From positions 1 to 38,429 of the forward strand of contig WGCP01000432.1 of assembly GCA_015493715.1 (NCBI GenBank): a stretch of 38,429 nt of DNA, in the 5' to 3' direction. The notes beneath the pieces were generated by a model, which worked only from the letters and a program-made list of their open reading frames with translations, made no database searches and was not told the origin of the DNA. Position 1 is the stretch's first letter; each line of letters opens with the position of its first letter. A program made the position numbers and the translations under genes. Of the stretch, positions 1 to 9,694 are shown in pieces. This DNA is from Desulfobulbaceae bacterium (GTDB lineage: Bacteria; Desulfobacterota; Desulfobulbia; Desulfobulbales; Desulfobulbaceae).

Positions 1-1784
1 TATTTCTCCTTCCAGTCCGGTCGCAGAGAGAGTTCCGTCAGTTGTTTGCGAGATATCGGTGCCGGAGCATCGGTCAACGGGCAGGTTGCCTTTTGCGTTT
101 TGGGAAAGGCGATGACGTCGCGGATGGACTCGGAGCCGGTGAGCAGCATCATCAGCCGGTCGACACCAAAGGCGATACCGCCATGGGGGGGAGCGCCGAG
201 TTCCAGTGCCCGGAGAAGAAAACCGAATTTTTCTTCGGCCTCCTGACTGTCAATTCCCAGGGCCTGCAAAACTTTTTCCTGAACATCTCTTTGGTGGATA
301 CGGATGGATCCTCCACCAATTTCATTGCCGTTTAATACCAGATCATAGGCCCTGCTCTTCACCTTGCCGGGATCGGTCTCAAGTAATTCGAGCTGATCAT
401 CCTGCGGTGCGGTAAATGGATGGTGGACGGCGGTATGTCGTTTCTGCTCATGGTCATATTCAAGCAGTGGAAAGTCGGTAATCCAGAGAAAATTAAATGT
501 GTCTTTGTCGATCAGTTTAAGCCGCCTTGCCAGCTCAAGCCGTAACTCGGCAAGGACCTGCTGGACAATACCCAGCCTGTCGGCCCCGAAAAGGATCAGG
601 TCGCCTGGCTGGGCATTAAGGGACTTCCCCATGGCGGCCAGCTCATCCTTATTGAAAAACTTGGTTATCGGTGACTGCCATTCATCTTCCTTGATTTTTA
701 TCCAGGCCATGCCGCAGGCACCGAATCGTCCCGCATATTCGGTGAGATTATCGAGATCCTTGCGTGAAAATGTTGCACATCCCTTGGCATTGATCGCCTT
801 GACCACTCCGCCCTTTTCAATAATCGAGTTAAAGACCTTGAAACCGCAGCCGCGCAGGTCTTCAGTCAGGTCGATCAGCTCCAGACCGAACCGGGCGTCG
901 GGCCGGTCCGTGCCGAATCTGCGCATGGATTCGTCATAGGGCATACGCGCAAAGGGTGGGGAGAGTTCAATGCCGCGAGTGGCGGCAAACACAGCCTTGA
1001 TCATTGCTTCGGTAATGGAGATGATCTCTTCTTCATGGATAAAGCTGAGCTCCATGTCGATCTGGGTAAATTCCGGCTGCCTGTCCGCCCGGAGGTCTTC
1101 ATCGCGAAAGCACTTCACCACCTGGAAATAGCGGTCCATACCCGAGATCATCAACATCTGTTTGAAGAGCTGGGGCGATTGCGGCAGGGCATAAAAATGG
1201 CCTGCATTGACACGGCTGGGCACCAGGTAATCCCGTGCGCCTTCCGGGGTTGAGCGGGTAAGTACCGGTGTCTCTATCTCAAGAAAATTATTGTCGGATA
1301 AAAAAGAACGTACAGTCTGTACCGCCTTATGACGCATAATAAGTTTGGCCGCCATTTCCGGCCGCCGCAGGTCGAGGTATCGGTACTGGAGCCGGAGATT
1401 GTCGGAAATCTCAACATCTTCATCCAGAGGAAAGGGTGGGGTCTTGCTGGTATTTAATATATGCAGTTCATCGACGAGGACCTCAATGGAGCCCGTTTTC
1501 AACTTTGGATTGGCCATATCACCGGGCCGTCGTTCAACCCGACCGCGAACGGCCAATACCCATTCGCTACGCAGCCGGTGCGCTTTCTGGTGGACTTCCC
1601 CATTCAGCTCCGGATTAAAGACAACCTGGGTAATACCCCAGCGGTCACGCAGGTCTATGAAAATAACACCGCCATGATCCCGGCGCCGGAGCACCCATCC
1701 CATGAGAATAACTTCTTCTCCCAGGTGATCGTTGCCAAGCTCATTACAGGTATGTGTACGCTGAAGTGTTCCAAGTGCATCCAT
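1..1784 (-). CDS. aspS: Aspartyl-tRNA synthetase, complete except for the last base of the stop codon at the window edge
   Basis: Read from the reverse complement: [55 protein letters not shown]... with C-terminus ...[23 protein letters not shown] followed by TA at position 1. N-terminal OB-fold and C-terminal AspRS sequence are recognisable; about 594 aa. Confidence 0.95.
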   Translation of the reverse strand, partial: MDALGTLQRTHTCNELGNDHLGEEVILMGWVLRRRDHGGVIFIDLRDRWGITQVVFNPELNGEVHQKAHRLRSEWVLAVRGRVERRPGDMANPKLKTGSIEVLVDELHILNTSKTPPFPLDEDVEISDNLRLQYRYLDLRRPEMAAKLIMRHKAVQTVRSFLSDNNFLEIETPVLTRSTPEGARDYLVPSRVNAGHFYALPQSPQLFKQMLMISGMDRYFQVVKCFRDEDLRADRQPEFTQIDMELSFIHEEEIISITEAMIKAVFAATRGIELSPPFARMPYDESMRRFGTDRPDARFGLELIDLTEDLRGCGFKVFNSIIEKGGVVKAINAKGCATFSRKDLDNLTEYAGRFGACGMAWIKIKEDEWQSPITKFFNKDELAAMGKSLNAQPGDLILFGADRLGIVQQVLAELRLELARRLKLIDKDTFNFLWITDFPLLEYDHEQKRHTAVHHPFTAPQDDQLELLETDPGKVKSRAYDLVLNGNEIGGGSIRIHQRDVQEKVLQALGIDSQEAEEKFGFLLRALELGAPPHGGIAFGVDRLMMLLTGSESIRDVIAFPKTQKATCPLTDAPAPISRKQLTELSLRPDWKEK

Positions 1785-1846
1785 TGTCTCTCTGCTCCAA
1801 ATAATAGTCTGTCGGGGCATCATTGTCCCGGAAAGAATTCGGCCCG

Positions 1847-3112
1847 TCAGGCGGACAGGAGGGCCGTCATATGTTGTGCCTGTTCATCCATGGGCAATGA
1901 CAGGGAAAATTTGCTTTGTTCCTGGGTGTTCATATCCCGTAATACCCCTTCATTGCAGGCCAGTTCATCTTCGCCGATGATCAAGGTGAACCGGCTGTTC
2001 AATCGGCCTGCCTGTTTCATCTGCGCTTTGAGGCTGCGACCGCTGTAGTCCATGGCTGCCGTCAGGCCGAGTTTTCGTAACCTATGAACGAGAATGGAGG
2101 CGTGTTCAGCGGCTTTTTCGCCCAGGACGGCAACAAAGAGGTCTGTCGTCGGTTTGGGCGGGGTTGCGTCTTCCTGTTGTTCCATGAGCAGGACCAGCCG
2201 TTCCATGCCCAGAGCAAAGCCGATACCGGGGAGGTCGGGTCCGTTTAATTGCCGGAGGAGTCCGTCGTACCGGCCTCCTGCACCCACTGCCGCCTGGGCG
2301 CCGAGCGCATCGGTGATGAACTCAAAGGTGGTCCGGGTGTAGTAATCCAGTCCTCGGACCATAAATCGATTTACCCTGTAGGCGACTCCCAGAAGATCCA
2401 GCGTTTGTTTTACGGAGACAAAATGGTCCCTGCAATCGTTGCAGAGCGAGTCGAGGATTGATGGCGCATCCTGGACCAGGTCTTTGCAATTTCTATTTTT
2501 GCAGTCCAGCGTCCGCAGAGGATTGACGTTCATGCGGCGTCGGCAGTCCGGGCAAAGCGATTCCTTATGTTGATTGAGATAGGCCATCAGTTTGTCTCGA
2601 AATCCGGGCCGACAGGCCGGGCATCCCAGGGAATTAATTTCCAGGCTGACAGTAACCCCGAGCGTGTCCAGCAGCATTTGACCCATGGCCATCAGTTCGG
2701 CATCTACCTGCGGCTCGTTTGCACCGATCACTTCCACGTCCATTTGATGAAACTGACGGAGACGACCCTTTTGGGGGCGTTCATGTCGGAACATCGGCCC
2801 GATGGTGTACAGGCGATGCACCGGTTGCCTGACGTGCAGTCCATGTTCAATAAAGGCACGCAGGATTGAGGCGGTGGCTTCGGGCCGCATGGTTATACCC
2901 TTGTCGACAAAGGTATACATCTCTTTTTCGACAATATCGGTCGCCTCGCCGATGGAACGGGCGAAGAGTTCGGTTTTTTCCAGAATAGGGGTGCGGATTT
3001 CCTGCATACCGAACCTGGCAAAGATATCGCGGGCGGTTTGTTCAATGTGCTGTCGGCGAAGCGCATCATCCGGCAGGATATCTTTAAAGCCGTTAACGGC
3101 TTTTATTTTCAC
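1847..3112 (-). CDS. hisS: Histidyl-tRNA synthetase
   Basis: 421 aa, [16 protein letters not shown]..., class II aaRS motifs ([54 protein letters not shown]). Confidence 0.97.
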   Translation of the reverse strand: MKIKAVNGFKDILPDDALRRQHIEQTARDIFARFGMQEIRTPILEKTELFARSIGEATDIVEKEMYTFVDKGITMRPEATASILRAFIEHGLHVRQPVHRLYTIGPMFRHERPQKGRLRQFHQMDVEVIGANEPQVDAELMAMGQMLLDTLGVTVSLEINSLGCPACRPGFRDKLMAYLNQHKESLCPDCRRRMNVNPLRTLDCKNRNCKDLVQDAPSILDSLCNDCRDHFVSVKQTLDLLGVAYRVNRFMVRGLDYYTRTTFEFITDALGAQAAVGAGGRYDGLLRQLNGPDLPGIGFALGMERLVLLMEQQEDATPPKPTTDLFVAVLGEKAAEHASILVHRLRKLGLTAAMDYSGRSLKAQMKQAGRLNSRFTLIIGEDELACNEGVLRDMNTQEQSKFSLSLPMDEQAQHMTALLSA

Positions 3113-3375
3113 AATAATTTCTCCTTGCGATCAACGGTTTTTGGCCTGCAAACAGCGTTGTATGGCCCTGATGCCCCCTTGATTGTATCCGGAGGTCAAA
3201 AATTAATAAATTTACTCGAAAAAGAGGTGAAAAGTCAAGCCGATGTAGAAATTATATGGTATAATAATTTTCTTTATGTTTTTTCGCGTTGAAATGTCGT
3301 GGTCCGGCCTTGACAAAGTACTTCGGGCACGGCATTATCAGCCAGTTTGTTTTCCCGTTGCTTAAAGTGAAATGC

Positions 3376-4344
3376 ATGAAACTTCCAGAACTTAAAATCG
3401 GATCATTTGTTGCCCGTATACCTCTTATCCAGGGAGGAATGTCGGTGCGAGTCTCGACCTCGACCCTTGCCGTTCCTGTTGCCGAATGCGGCGGCATCGG
3501 CACTATCGGCGGCTCGGGGATACCCGTTCCCGAACTGCGTGAGGATATCCGCCGGGCGAAAAAGGCGACGGATGGTATTATTGCCGTTAATATCATGTAT
3601 GCCATGAAGGATTTTTACGAACTGGTCATGTGCTCCATTGAAGCCGGTGCGGACATGATCATTACCGGTGCAGGCTTTTCCCGCGATATTTTTAAAATCG
3701 GTAAAAAACATAATATTCCGATCGTCTCAATCGTTTCGTCACCGGCCTTTGCTCGTCTTGCAGAAAAATTGGGAGCCGCCGCCATCATTGTCGAGGCGGC
3801 TGAGGCCGGTGGTCATCTCGGTACGGATAAACTGCTGCGTGACATTTTTCCGGCAATTCGTAAAGTTGTTTCCAAGGTACCGCTTATTGCTGCAGGCGGC
3901 ATTACTAATGGTTTTGAGATGGCGGAAATAATGGATAAATTTGGTGCGGACGGAATTCAGATCGCCTCCCGTTTTGTCTTAAGCAAGGAGTGTTCCGTCT
4001 CGCAGAAGTTTAAAGAGACCTTCCTCAAAGCAAAAAAAGAGGATATTGTTCTTGTGCAGTCGCCTGTAGGCATGCCGGGACGAGCCATCAAAACGCCCTT
4101 TATTGAGCAGATGGAGCGGGGCGAAGATGTCTCGGCACCAAAATGTAAATTTAAATGTTTGAAAAAATGTTCGTATAAGTATTGCATTAATGATCGTCTG
4201 ACCGCTTCCTGTACCGGTGATGTGGTCAATGGCCTGGTTTTTTCCGGGGCCAACACCTGGAAGATGGATGAGATACTGTCGGTCAGAGAAATTTTCGACC
4301 GTTTTGTCAGTCAGGCGGAATCCGTGTATAAGGAAAAAAAGTAA
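3376..4344 (+). CDS. NPD/FabK-type flavoprotein (nitronate monooxygenase / 2-nitropropane dioxygenase family)
   Basis: ORF 3289..4344; likely start MKLPELKIGSFVARIPLIQGGMSV at 3376. Motifs IQGGM, GADMIITGAGFSRD, EAGGHLGTD, PLIAAGGITNGFEMA, GADGIQIASRF. Confidence 0.87.
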   Translation: MKLPELKIGSFVARIPLIQGGMSVRVSTSTLAVPVAECGGIGTIGGSGIPVPELREDIRRAKKATDGIIAVNIMYAMKDFYELVMCSIEAGADMIITGAGFSRDIFKIGKKHNIPIVSIVSSPAFARLAEKLGAAAIIVEAAEAGGHLGTDKLLRDIFPAIRKVVSKVPLIAAGGITNGFEMAEIMDKFGADGIQIASRFVLSKECSVSQKFKETFLKAKKEDIVLVQSPVGMPGRAIKTPFIEQMERGEDVSAPKCKFKCLKKCSYKYCINDRLTASCTGDVVNGLVFSGANTWKMDEILSVREIFDRFVSQAESVYKEKK

Positions 4345-4347
4345 TGG

Positions 4348-5751
4348 ATGCAGGTCGAATCCGGGGCTATAAACCACATGGGTATTGAATCTACCACCAG
4401 ATGTAGGGAGGAGCAACAATCCGGTTCCGGAATTCGGGCTAGTATTATTCCGGAAAGCGATCATCCTATCCGGCCCGGCGACCTGGATCGTGAAGCACTG
4501 AAAGTCCTTTATCGCCTCCGGGATGCCGGTTTTTCCGGCTATCTGGTAGGCGGTGGTGTCCGGGATCTCTATCTCGGTAAACAACCGAAAGATTTTGATA
4601 TTTCCACCAATGCACGGCCCGGTCAACTCAGGCGGCTGTTTCGGAACAGCCGCACCATTGGCCGGCGTTTTCGTCTGGTCCAAGTCTTCTTTCGGGGCAA
4701 CAAGATCATTGAGGTCTCCACGCTCCGCTCCCAGAGTGAATATGGCCGGGACGACACCAAAGTTCTGCCCGCCAATAATACTTTCGGCACCCTGGAAGAA
4801 GATGCCTTTCGTCGTGATCTGACGATTAACTCCCTGTTCTACGAAATCGACACCAATACCATTATTGATTATGTCGGCGGAGTTACCGACTTAAACGATG
4901 GCATTGTCCGGATCGTCGGTGATCCGGAGGTTCGCATCACCCGGGATCCAGTGCGTGTTCTGCGTGCACTTCGTCATGCCGCCCGTACCGGATTCGTGAT
5001 AGATCAGGAGAGTTTTCGAGCCATTGTCACCCATCGCGACAAACTTAATCTCTGTCCTTCCTCACGTATCCGAGATGAAATCATCAAAGATCTGGTTTCC
5101 GGATTTAGCAGGCCTTGGGCTGAACTCTGTATCAGAAGTCGTGTGTTTTTCACGCTTTTTCCTTTTTATGACCAGCCTGTAAGCGATGAAAACGGCCTGG
5201 ATGAACTTGACGCAATTCTAACGGTTGTTGACAGGCTGCAGAAGAACGGCAAAGGCGGATCAATGCATCTGCCGGATTACATGCTCATGGCATTACTTTT
5301 GTACCCATGGCTGCAGCGCGAACTTCATTTACTGCAACGTGAAGTAAAGGGAGGGAAGTATCGCCTGCTGTTTAACGATATTCGTCAGGCCCTTGATGCA
5401 AGTATATGCGGCCGCTTGAATATTAAACGATCAGGTAAGGAGGCCATGACCACTCTTTTTGTCAATATGCCTAACATTTACAGGTATCAAGAGCAAAGGG
5501 ACTGGCCGAAATGGTTGAAGAAAAAGAGCTATTTTAAAGACTGCGCCAGGTTTTGCGCAATCATTGCCGAGGCCGCTGGTGGCTCCGCCGTAAAGACCGA
5601 CTTGTTTGCAGTCCCGGTTCAGCCCGATGAGGTACGGTGCGGTAGTCGGAATGGTGGAGGTGGTCGAGGCGGCAGGGCAGGAAACCCTTCCTTTACCGAA
5701 AAAAAGGGCGGGATATTCGGGCTGCGAGCCGGTCAGCCAACCAGTAGTTGA
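4348..5751 (+). CDS. pcnB: PcnB-type poly(A) polymerase / polynucleotide adenylyltransferase
   Basis: 467 aa; class II nucleotidyltransferase signature GYLVGGGVRDLYLGKQPKDFDISTNARPGQLRRLFRNSRTIGRRFRLVQV, RRDLTINSLFYEI, DPVRVLRALRHAARTGF. Confidence 0.88.
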   Translation: MQVESGAINHMGIESTTRCREEQQSGSGIRASIIPESDHPIRPGDLDREALKVLYRLRDAGFSGYLVGGGVRDLYLGKQPKDFDISTNARPGQLRRLFRNSRTIGRRFRLVQVFFRGNKIIEVSTLRSQSEYGRDDTKVLPANNTFGTLEEDAFRRDLTINSLFYEIDTNTIIDYVGGVTDLNDGIVRIVGDPEVRITRDPVRVLRALRHAARTGFVIDQESFRAIVTHRDKLNLCPSSRIRDEIIKDLVSGFSRPWAELCIRSRVFFTLFPFYDQPVSDENGLDELDAILTVVDRLQKNGKGGSMHLPDYMLMALLLYPWLQRELHLLQREVKGGKYRLLFNDIRQALDASICGRLNIKRSGKEAMTTLFVNMPNIYRYQEQRDWPKWLKKKSYFKDCARFCAIIAEAAGGSAVKTDLFAVPVQPDEVRCGSRNGGGGRGGRAGNPSFTEKKGGIFGLRAGQPTSS

Positions 5752-5787
5752 TTTTGTTCCTTTTGTCGGCAGGTTAAAGAGTTTCTT

Positions 5788-6537
5788 GTGCGTTTCCTTC
5801 TCTATAATATTCGTTATTGTACAGGCATCGGACCAAGGTTCCATCTGCCGGTACCCTATGCCGGCTATCTGAAACGTTCAACCGGGATTCTTGATGAGAT
5901 TATCGGCTTTTTGGAACAGGTCAGGCCGGATATTATCGGGCTTGTCGAGGTTGATAACGGCTCATTTCGAACCCGTCGTCTCTGCCAGGCGGAACAGATA
6001 GCCCATCGGCTCGGCCATTATCATGTTGTAGAGTCCAAATACGGAGCCGGTTCGGTAGCCGGCAAGGTGCCGTTGCTCAACAGACAGGGGAATGCCGTTC
6101 TTTCCAGATTCCCCATTGTTGAACATCGATTCCATTATTTTGAACAGGGCGTCAAAAGGCTGGTGATTGAGGTCAGACTGGCAGCGCTCACCGTTTTTCT
6201 CGTGCATCTTTCACTTACTTATCGCAATCGTCAATATCAGCTTGAACGTCTGTACAGGCTTATCCATGGCGTTGAAAGGCCAGTCATTGTCGCCGGTGAT
6301 TTCAATGTGCTCTGGGGTGACCGAGAGCTGGATTTATTTCTCGGTGCCACAGGCCTTATTAATGCCAATCGGGAGGGACAACCATCACATCCCAGCCGTT
6401 CCCCGAAACGCCAACTTGATTTCATCCTCCATAGCCCGGAGATCAAAGTCACGGATTTTCAGATTCCCCATGTCCTCTATTCCGACCATGCTCCACTCAT
6501 CTGTGATTTTGAATCGCCGTCTCTCCAGGCGTCCTAA
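5788..6537 (+). CDS. Endonuclease/exonuclease/phosphatase (EEP) family protein
   Basis: 249 aa, GTG start; MRFLLYNIRYCTG, DIIGLVEVD, VIVAGDFNVLWGDRELD, RQLDFILHSP, YSDHAPLICDFE match the EEP catalytic motifs. Confidence 0.9.
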   Translation: MRFLLYNIRYCTGIGPRFHLPVPYAGYLKRSTGILDEIIGFLEQVRPDIIGLVEVDNGSFRTRRLCQAEQIAHRLGHYHVVESKYGAGSVAGKVPLLNRQGNAVLSRFPIVEHRFHYFEQGVKRLVIEVRLAALTVFLVHLSLTYRNRQYQLERLYRLIHGVERPVIVAGDFNVLWGDRELDLFLGATGLINANREGQPSHPSRSPKRQLDFILHSPEIKVTDFQIPHVLYSDHAPLICDFESPSLQAS

Positions 6538-6714
6538 CCCGCATATTTCACAAGCGATCTGCTGCAAGGCCCGAAAACATCATGCCTGCTGCGTCACAGC
6601 GCAAAAAGGATTCCTCGGAATATTTCAATATGCCTGCGGACCTTTTTGCGCTGTTCCTTGCATTCATGGCATTTTCAGACCTTTCGCGACGACCTTTGTG
6701 AAATATGCGGGTTA
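6535..6714. repeat. Hairpin-forming inverted-repeat element, copy 1 (MITE/REP-like)
   Basis: Termini taacccgcatatttcacaa ... ttgtgaaatatgcgggtta are inverted repeats; internal stem acagcgcaaaaagg / cctttttgcgctgt. A second copy lies at 19351..19551. Confidence 0.88.
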
Positions 6715-6741
6715 AGGGTACCGGCAAAAAGCGGGGAAATG

Positions 6742-7506
6742 CTATTTTATAGGCAGGGCAATAACTGATCCGTTTCTCCCCGTTTGTCCGTTTGCCCGGT
6801 GCATTGCTCTTCGATAGGAAAAAAAATCTTCATTACATGCCGTGCATTTTTTTGCCGTGTCGATTTTTTTTTCTTTGACACCGGCATGGATGAGCTGCAT
6901 GCGGCTTATCGCCTGGAAATCAAAATGGTTCCTGGTGGTTTGAAATGTGAAAAAATCCGGTGGAAGTTCGGCGTGGTAATTGATAAATTCTCCGCAGCAG
7001 GGACCCAGAGATGGGCTGATAACGGCCAGAATATTCGAGGGCTGGACAGTAAACTCCTTCTCCATGCACTGAATGGTTTTAGCGATGATATTAGACACCG
7101 ATCCGCGCCAGCCACTGTGAATGGCTCCAATGACGCCTTTGACCGGATCGTGCAGAAGGACGGCTTGGCAGTCGGCCTGCTGGATGAGCAGGCCGATCCC
7201 TGCAACATCGGTTATCATGGCGTCCATTTTTTCCATTTTGGTGACTTGTTCCACGTTGTTCACCACAAGGATGGAATCACCATGAACCTGGGTTATTTCT
7301 TTTACTGTTCCCGCTCCAATGGTTTCTCGTATCAGTTCCCGATTTCCCTCGACCGCTGACGGATCATCACCAACAGTATAGCTGCAGTTAAGTGAGGAAA
7401 AGGGGGCAGTGCTGCGTCCTCCGTGCCGGCTGAACATGGCATGGGGAATGGCGAGGATGTCACTTTGGTAAAAAAGGAGGCCGTGTTTTCGCCTTTGTGT
7501 GATCAT
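6742..7506 (-). CDS. YfiH/LACC1 family protein (polyphenol oxidase / purine nucleoside phosphorylase-like)
   Basis: 254 aa; MFSRHGGRSTAPFSSLNCSYTVGDDPSAV, QVHGDSILVV, QQADCQAVLLHDPVKGVIGAIHSGWRGSVSNI, SPSLGPCCGEF are diagnostic. Confidence 0.93.
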   Translation of the reverse strand: MITQRRKHGLLFYQSDILAIPHAMFSRHGGRSTAPFSSLNCSYTVGDDPSAVEGNRELIRETIGAGTVKEITQVHGDSILVVNNVEQVTKMEKMDAMITDVAGIGLLIQQADCQAVLLHDPVKGVIGAIHSGWRGSVSNIIAKTIQCMEKEFTVQPSNILAVISPSLGPCCGEFINYHAELPPDFFTFQTTRNHFDFQAISRMQLIHAGVKEKKIDTAKKCTACNEDFFSYRRAMHRANGQTGRNGSVIALPIK

Positions 7507-7511
7507 GGTTT

Positions 7512-7545
7512 AAAAAAAGGGGAAAGCCCGGTGAAGGCTTTCCCC
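7512..7545 (-). terminator. Intrinsic terminator downstream of the porin gene
   Basis: Stem ggggaaagcc (7519-7528) / ggctttcccc (7536-7545), followed on the minus strand by a T7 tract (aaaaaaa at 7512-7518 on the plus strand). Confidence 0.85.
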
Positions 7546-7573
7546 TGTAGGTTGATAGTGTGAAAAAATTTAC

Positions 7574-9166
7574 TTAAAAGTAAGCCTCAAAGGTCAGGTA
7601 AAACTGGTTGGCGCTTTCAACGGGATTAATGCCCAGGGCCTGCAATGATTGTTGTTCATCATCCAGATCATAGGGTTTCATGGTCCAGTCAAAGCCACCG
7701 GAATAGTTATAATCGTAGTACTGCCAGCCAAGACGAATAAAGGTTTTGGCATACTTGGAGATGGTTTCTCCTGTGGGCAGGTCATAGATCAAATACAATT
7801 CGTAGGCGTTACCACGGGTAGCCAGCTTGGATTGATAGACGTCGTCATGACCGGGCGTAAAGGCAATCCAGTACTGGGAACCGTAGTTGTATTCAGCGCC
7901 GAGCTTCAGGCCGATGGAGTCGATATCATACCGAATACCGGCATAGACGGAGTAGCCGTCTTCCGAACCTGTATTAGGACCGGCCGAGCCCTGCTGCATG
8001 GCAGCAAAGTCATTGAAAAATCCATTGCCGTTGGGATCGGTATGGCTCCAGCCGCCGGCGAGAAAATAGTTCAGGTCGGCAAACTTGTCCATATAAACGG
8101 CACTGGTATGGTAGACATTGCCCAGGTTTTTCTGAGGTCCGTAACCGCCTTGGTCCTGCGGCCTGGTCGCTCCAAAGTTGACTAGGTCTGATTGGAAATT
8201 CGGGTAGTTGAAGAGGTTGAAGACCTCGAAAATTTGGATATTCATAAACCGATGACCTGATTTGAAAACATCCCAGGAAAATCCGGCAAAATCGGTATCA
8301 TTGAGCTTGTTGGCTTCATTATCAAACTGGAGGCCGTCTTCAAAACCGCGCCCATAGCAGAAACGGATGCGGCCTGTTCCAAGCATATCATTGCCCCAGG
8401 CATAGGCATAGCCGAGGGAAATGCCGTCAAATGGGTAGTCCATATATTCAATAGGAGTAGCCATTCTGGAATCACTACCCATGCGCAGTTGCGCAGGCGG
8501 TCCATCCGTGGTCGGCCGGCGGCCGATGGAGAACCAGATCGGCATGCCACCGATATTATTCCAGTTGACGAAGGCACGATCAACGTACAGCGCACTGTCG
8601 GAAGGCTGCCTCGTTACACTGCCGTCAAAAATGGGATAGCCATTGCCGAGTCCCTTGGGCGTGGTCTGCATACCCCAAGCCTTGTACATGGCCAGTCGTC
8701 CCTTAAACTCAACATTTTCAGTCGCCTTGACCCGCATATTCAGACGAAAACGGTTGGTAAATAAGGTGTCGTTATTCTGATCACCCTGGGAGACCCCGGC
8801 AAATGTGGGCATACCGGTCGCAGGGTTAATCCCTGTCATGCGGAGGGGGGTTCCTGCGGAAAAGAGGGTGTCCGCGTGATACGAATCCATTCGGGCACGG
8901 AAATCACCGTAAAATTTAAAACGTGCCGCCAGATCCCAAGATTCGGATTTTTCATCCAGCATATCGCTCATGTCATCGACCGTGTCACCATATTCGGTGA
9001 TGGTCTCATTCTGCTTGGCTAGCTGTGCCTTCAGGGCATCAAGTTCACGGGACAGCTGATCGATCCTTGATGTCAGATCCTGCGGGGTTTTACCGGCGCT
9101 GGCAGAAGCCATGGCGGGTAAAGCAATGAGTCCGGCCAGAGCCAGCATGGAAAATTTCTTAACCAT
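7574..9166 (-). CDS. DUF3373-type outer-membrane porin-like protein
   Basis: 530 aa; signal peptide MVKKFSMLALAGLIALPAMASASA, N-terminal coiled coil (LTSRIDQLSRELDALKAQLAKQNE), beta-rich body, terminal aromatic residue (FYLTFEAYF). Confidence 0.8.
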   Translation of the reverse strand: MVKKFSMLALAGLIALPAMASASAGKTPQDLTSRIDQLSRELDALKAQLAKQNETITEYGDTVDDMSDMLDEKSESWDLAARFKFYGDFRARMDSYHADTLFSAGTPLRMTGINPATGMPTFAGVSQGDQNNDTLFTNRFRLNMRVKATENVEFKGRLAMYKAWGMQTTPKGLGNGYPIFDGSVTRQPSDSALYVDRAFVNWNNIGGMPIWFSIGRRPTTDGPPAQLRMGSDSRMATPIEYMDYPFDGISLGYAYAWGNDMLGTGRIRFCYGRGFEDGLQFDNEANKLNDTDFAGFSWDVFKSGHRFMNIQIFEVFNLFNYPNFQSDLVNFGATRPQDQGGYGPQKNLGNVYHTSAVYMDKFADLNYFLAGGWSHTDPNGNGFFNDFAAMQQGSAGPNTGSEDGYSVYAGIRYDIDSIGLKLGAEYNYGSQYWIAFTPGHDDVYQSKLATRGNAYELYLIYDLPTGETISKYAKTFIRLGWQYYDYNYSGGFDWTMKPYDLDDEQQSLQALGINPVESANQFYLTFEAYF

Positions 9167-9694
9167 TCTTCCTCCTCCTTATGTCTGTTGTTTTCGGGAA
9201 AATCCCATATCTCCAACTAGTTGAAAAAATTCTGCAAATGGATAGGCGATCCCAAAGCAGGTAAACAGGACAAGTTTCAATAATAATAACTGAAGTTTCC
9301 TGATTTTTGTATATCCCATGGTCGTCGCAATGCGCTATCACTGGGCCAAAAGAATATATTTTTTATGGTGTTTGCCATGAAAACAGCAAAATCCTATTTT
9401 GGTATTCCTTGACGCACGAATCTTTCTACATAGAAAACGTCTGATTTTTCAATAACATACAAGGTATATCGAAAATCACAAGAAAAACATAATCAGGAAA
9501 CATCAGTAATAATAATAGTAAATATAAAAAATTTGTATCGTATTTGTGGTCTGTTGTCAACTGGTTCTCGCTGAAAAGTAAAAAAAATTGTACTTTTCGG
9601 AGAGAGTCAGAGGAAAAACAGGTCATGGATCCGGCAGGACTTTTTTCCCAAGCCGGGCCAACGAGGGCGGAATATGTCTATTCGTCACGCTTGT

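Noticed and set aside
1461-2048. 195-aa plus-strand ORF across the aspS/hisS junction
   Set aside because: Antisense to both synthetase genes; composition fits a shadow ORF.
4120-4200. Cysteine cluster KCKFKCLKKCSYKYC in the NPD-type protein, considered as a novel metal site
   Set aside because: As far as I recall, similar Cys-rich segments are common in NPD-family proteins of anaerobes, so not clearly unusual.
9180-9694. AT-rich intergenic region with gaaaagta / tacttttc stem, considered as a terminator or small RNA
   Set aside because: Short AT-only stem without a convincing G+C core; not enough support.
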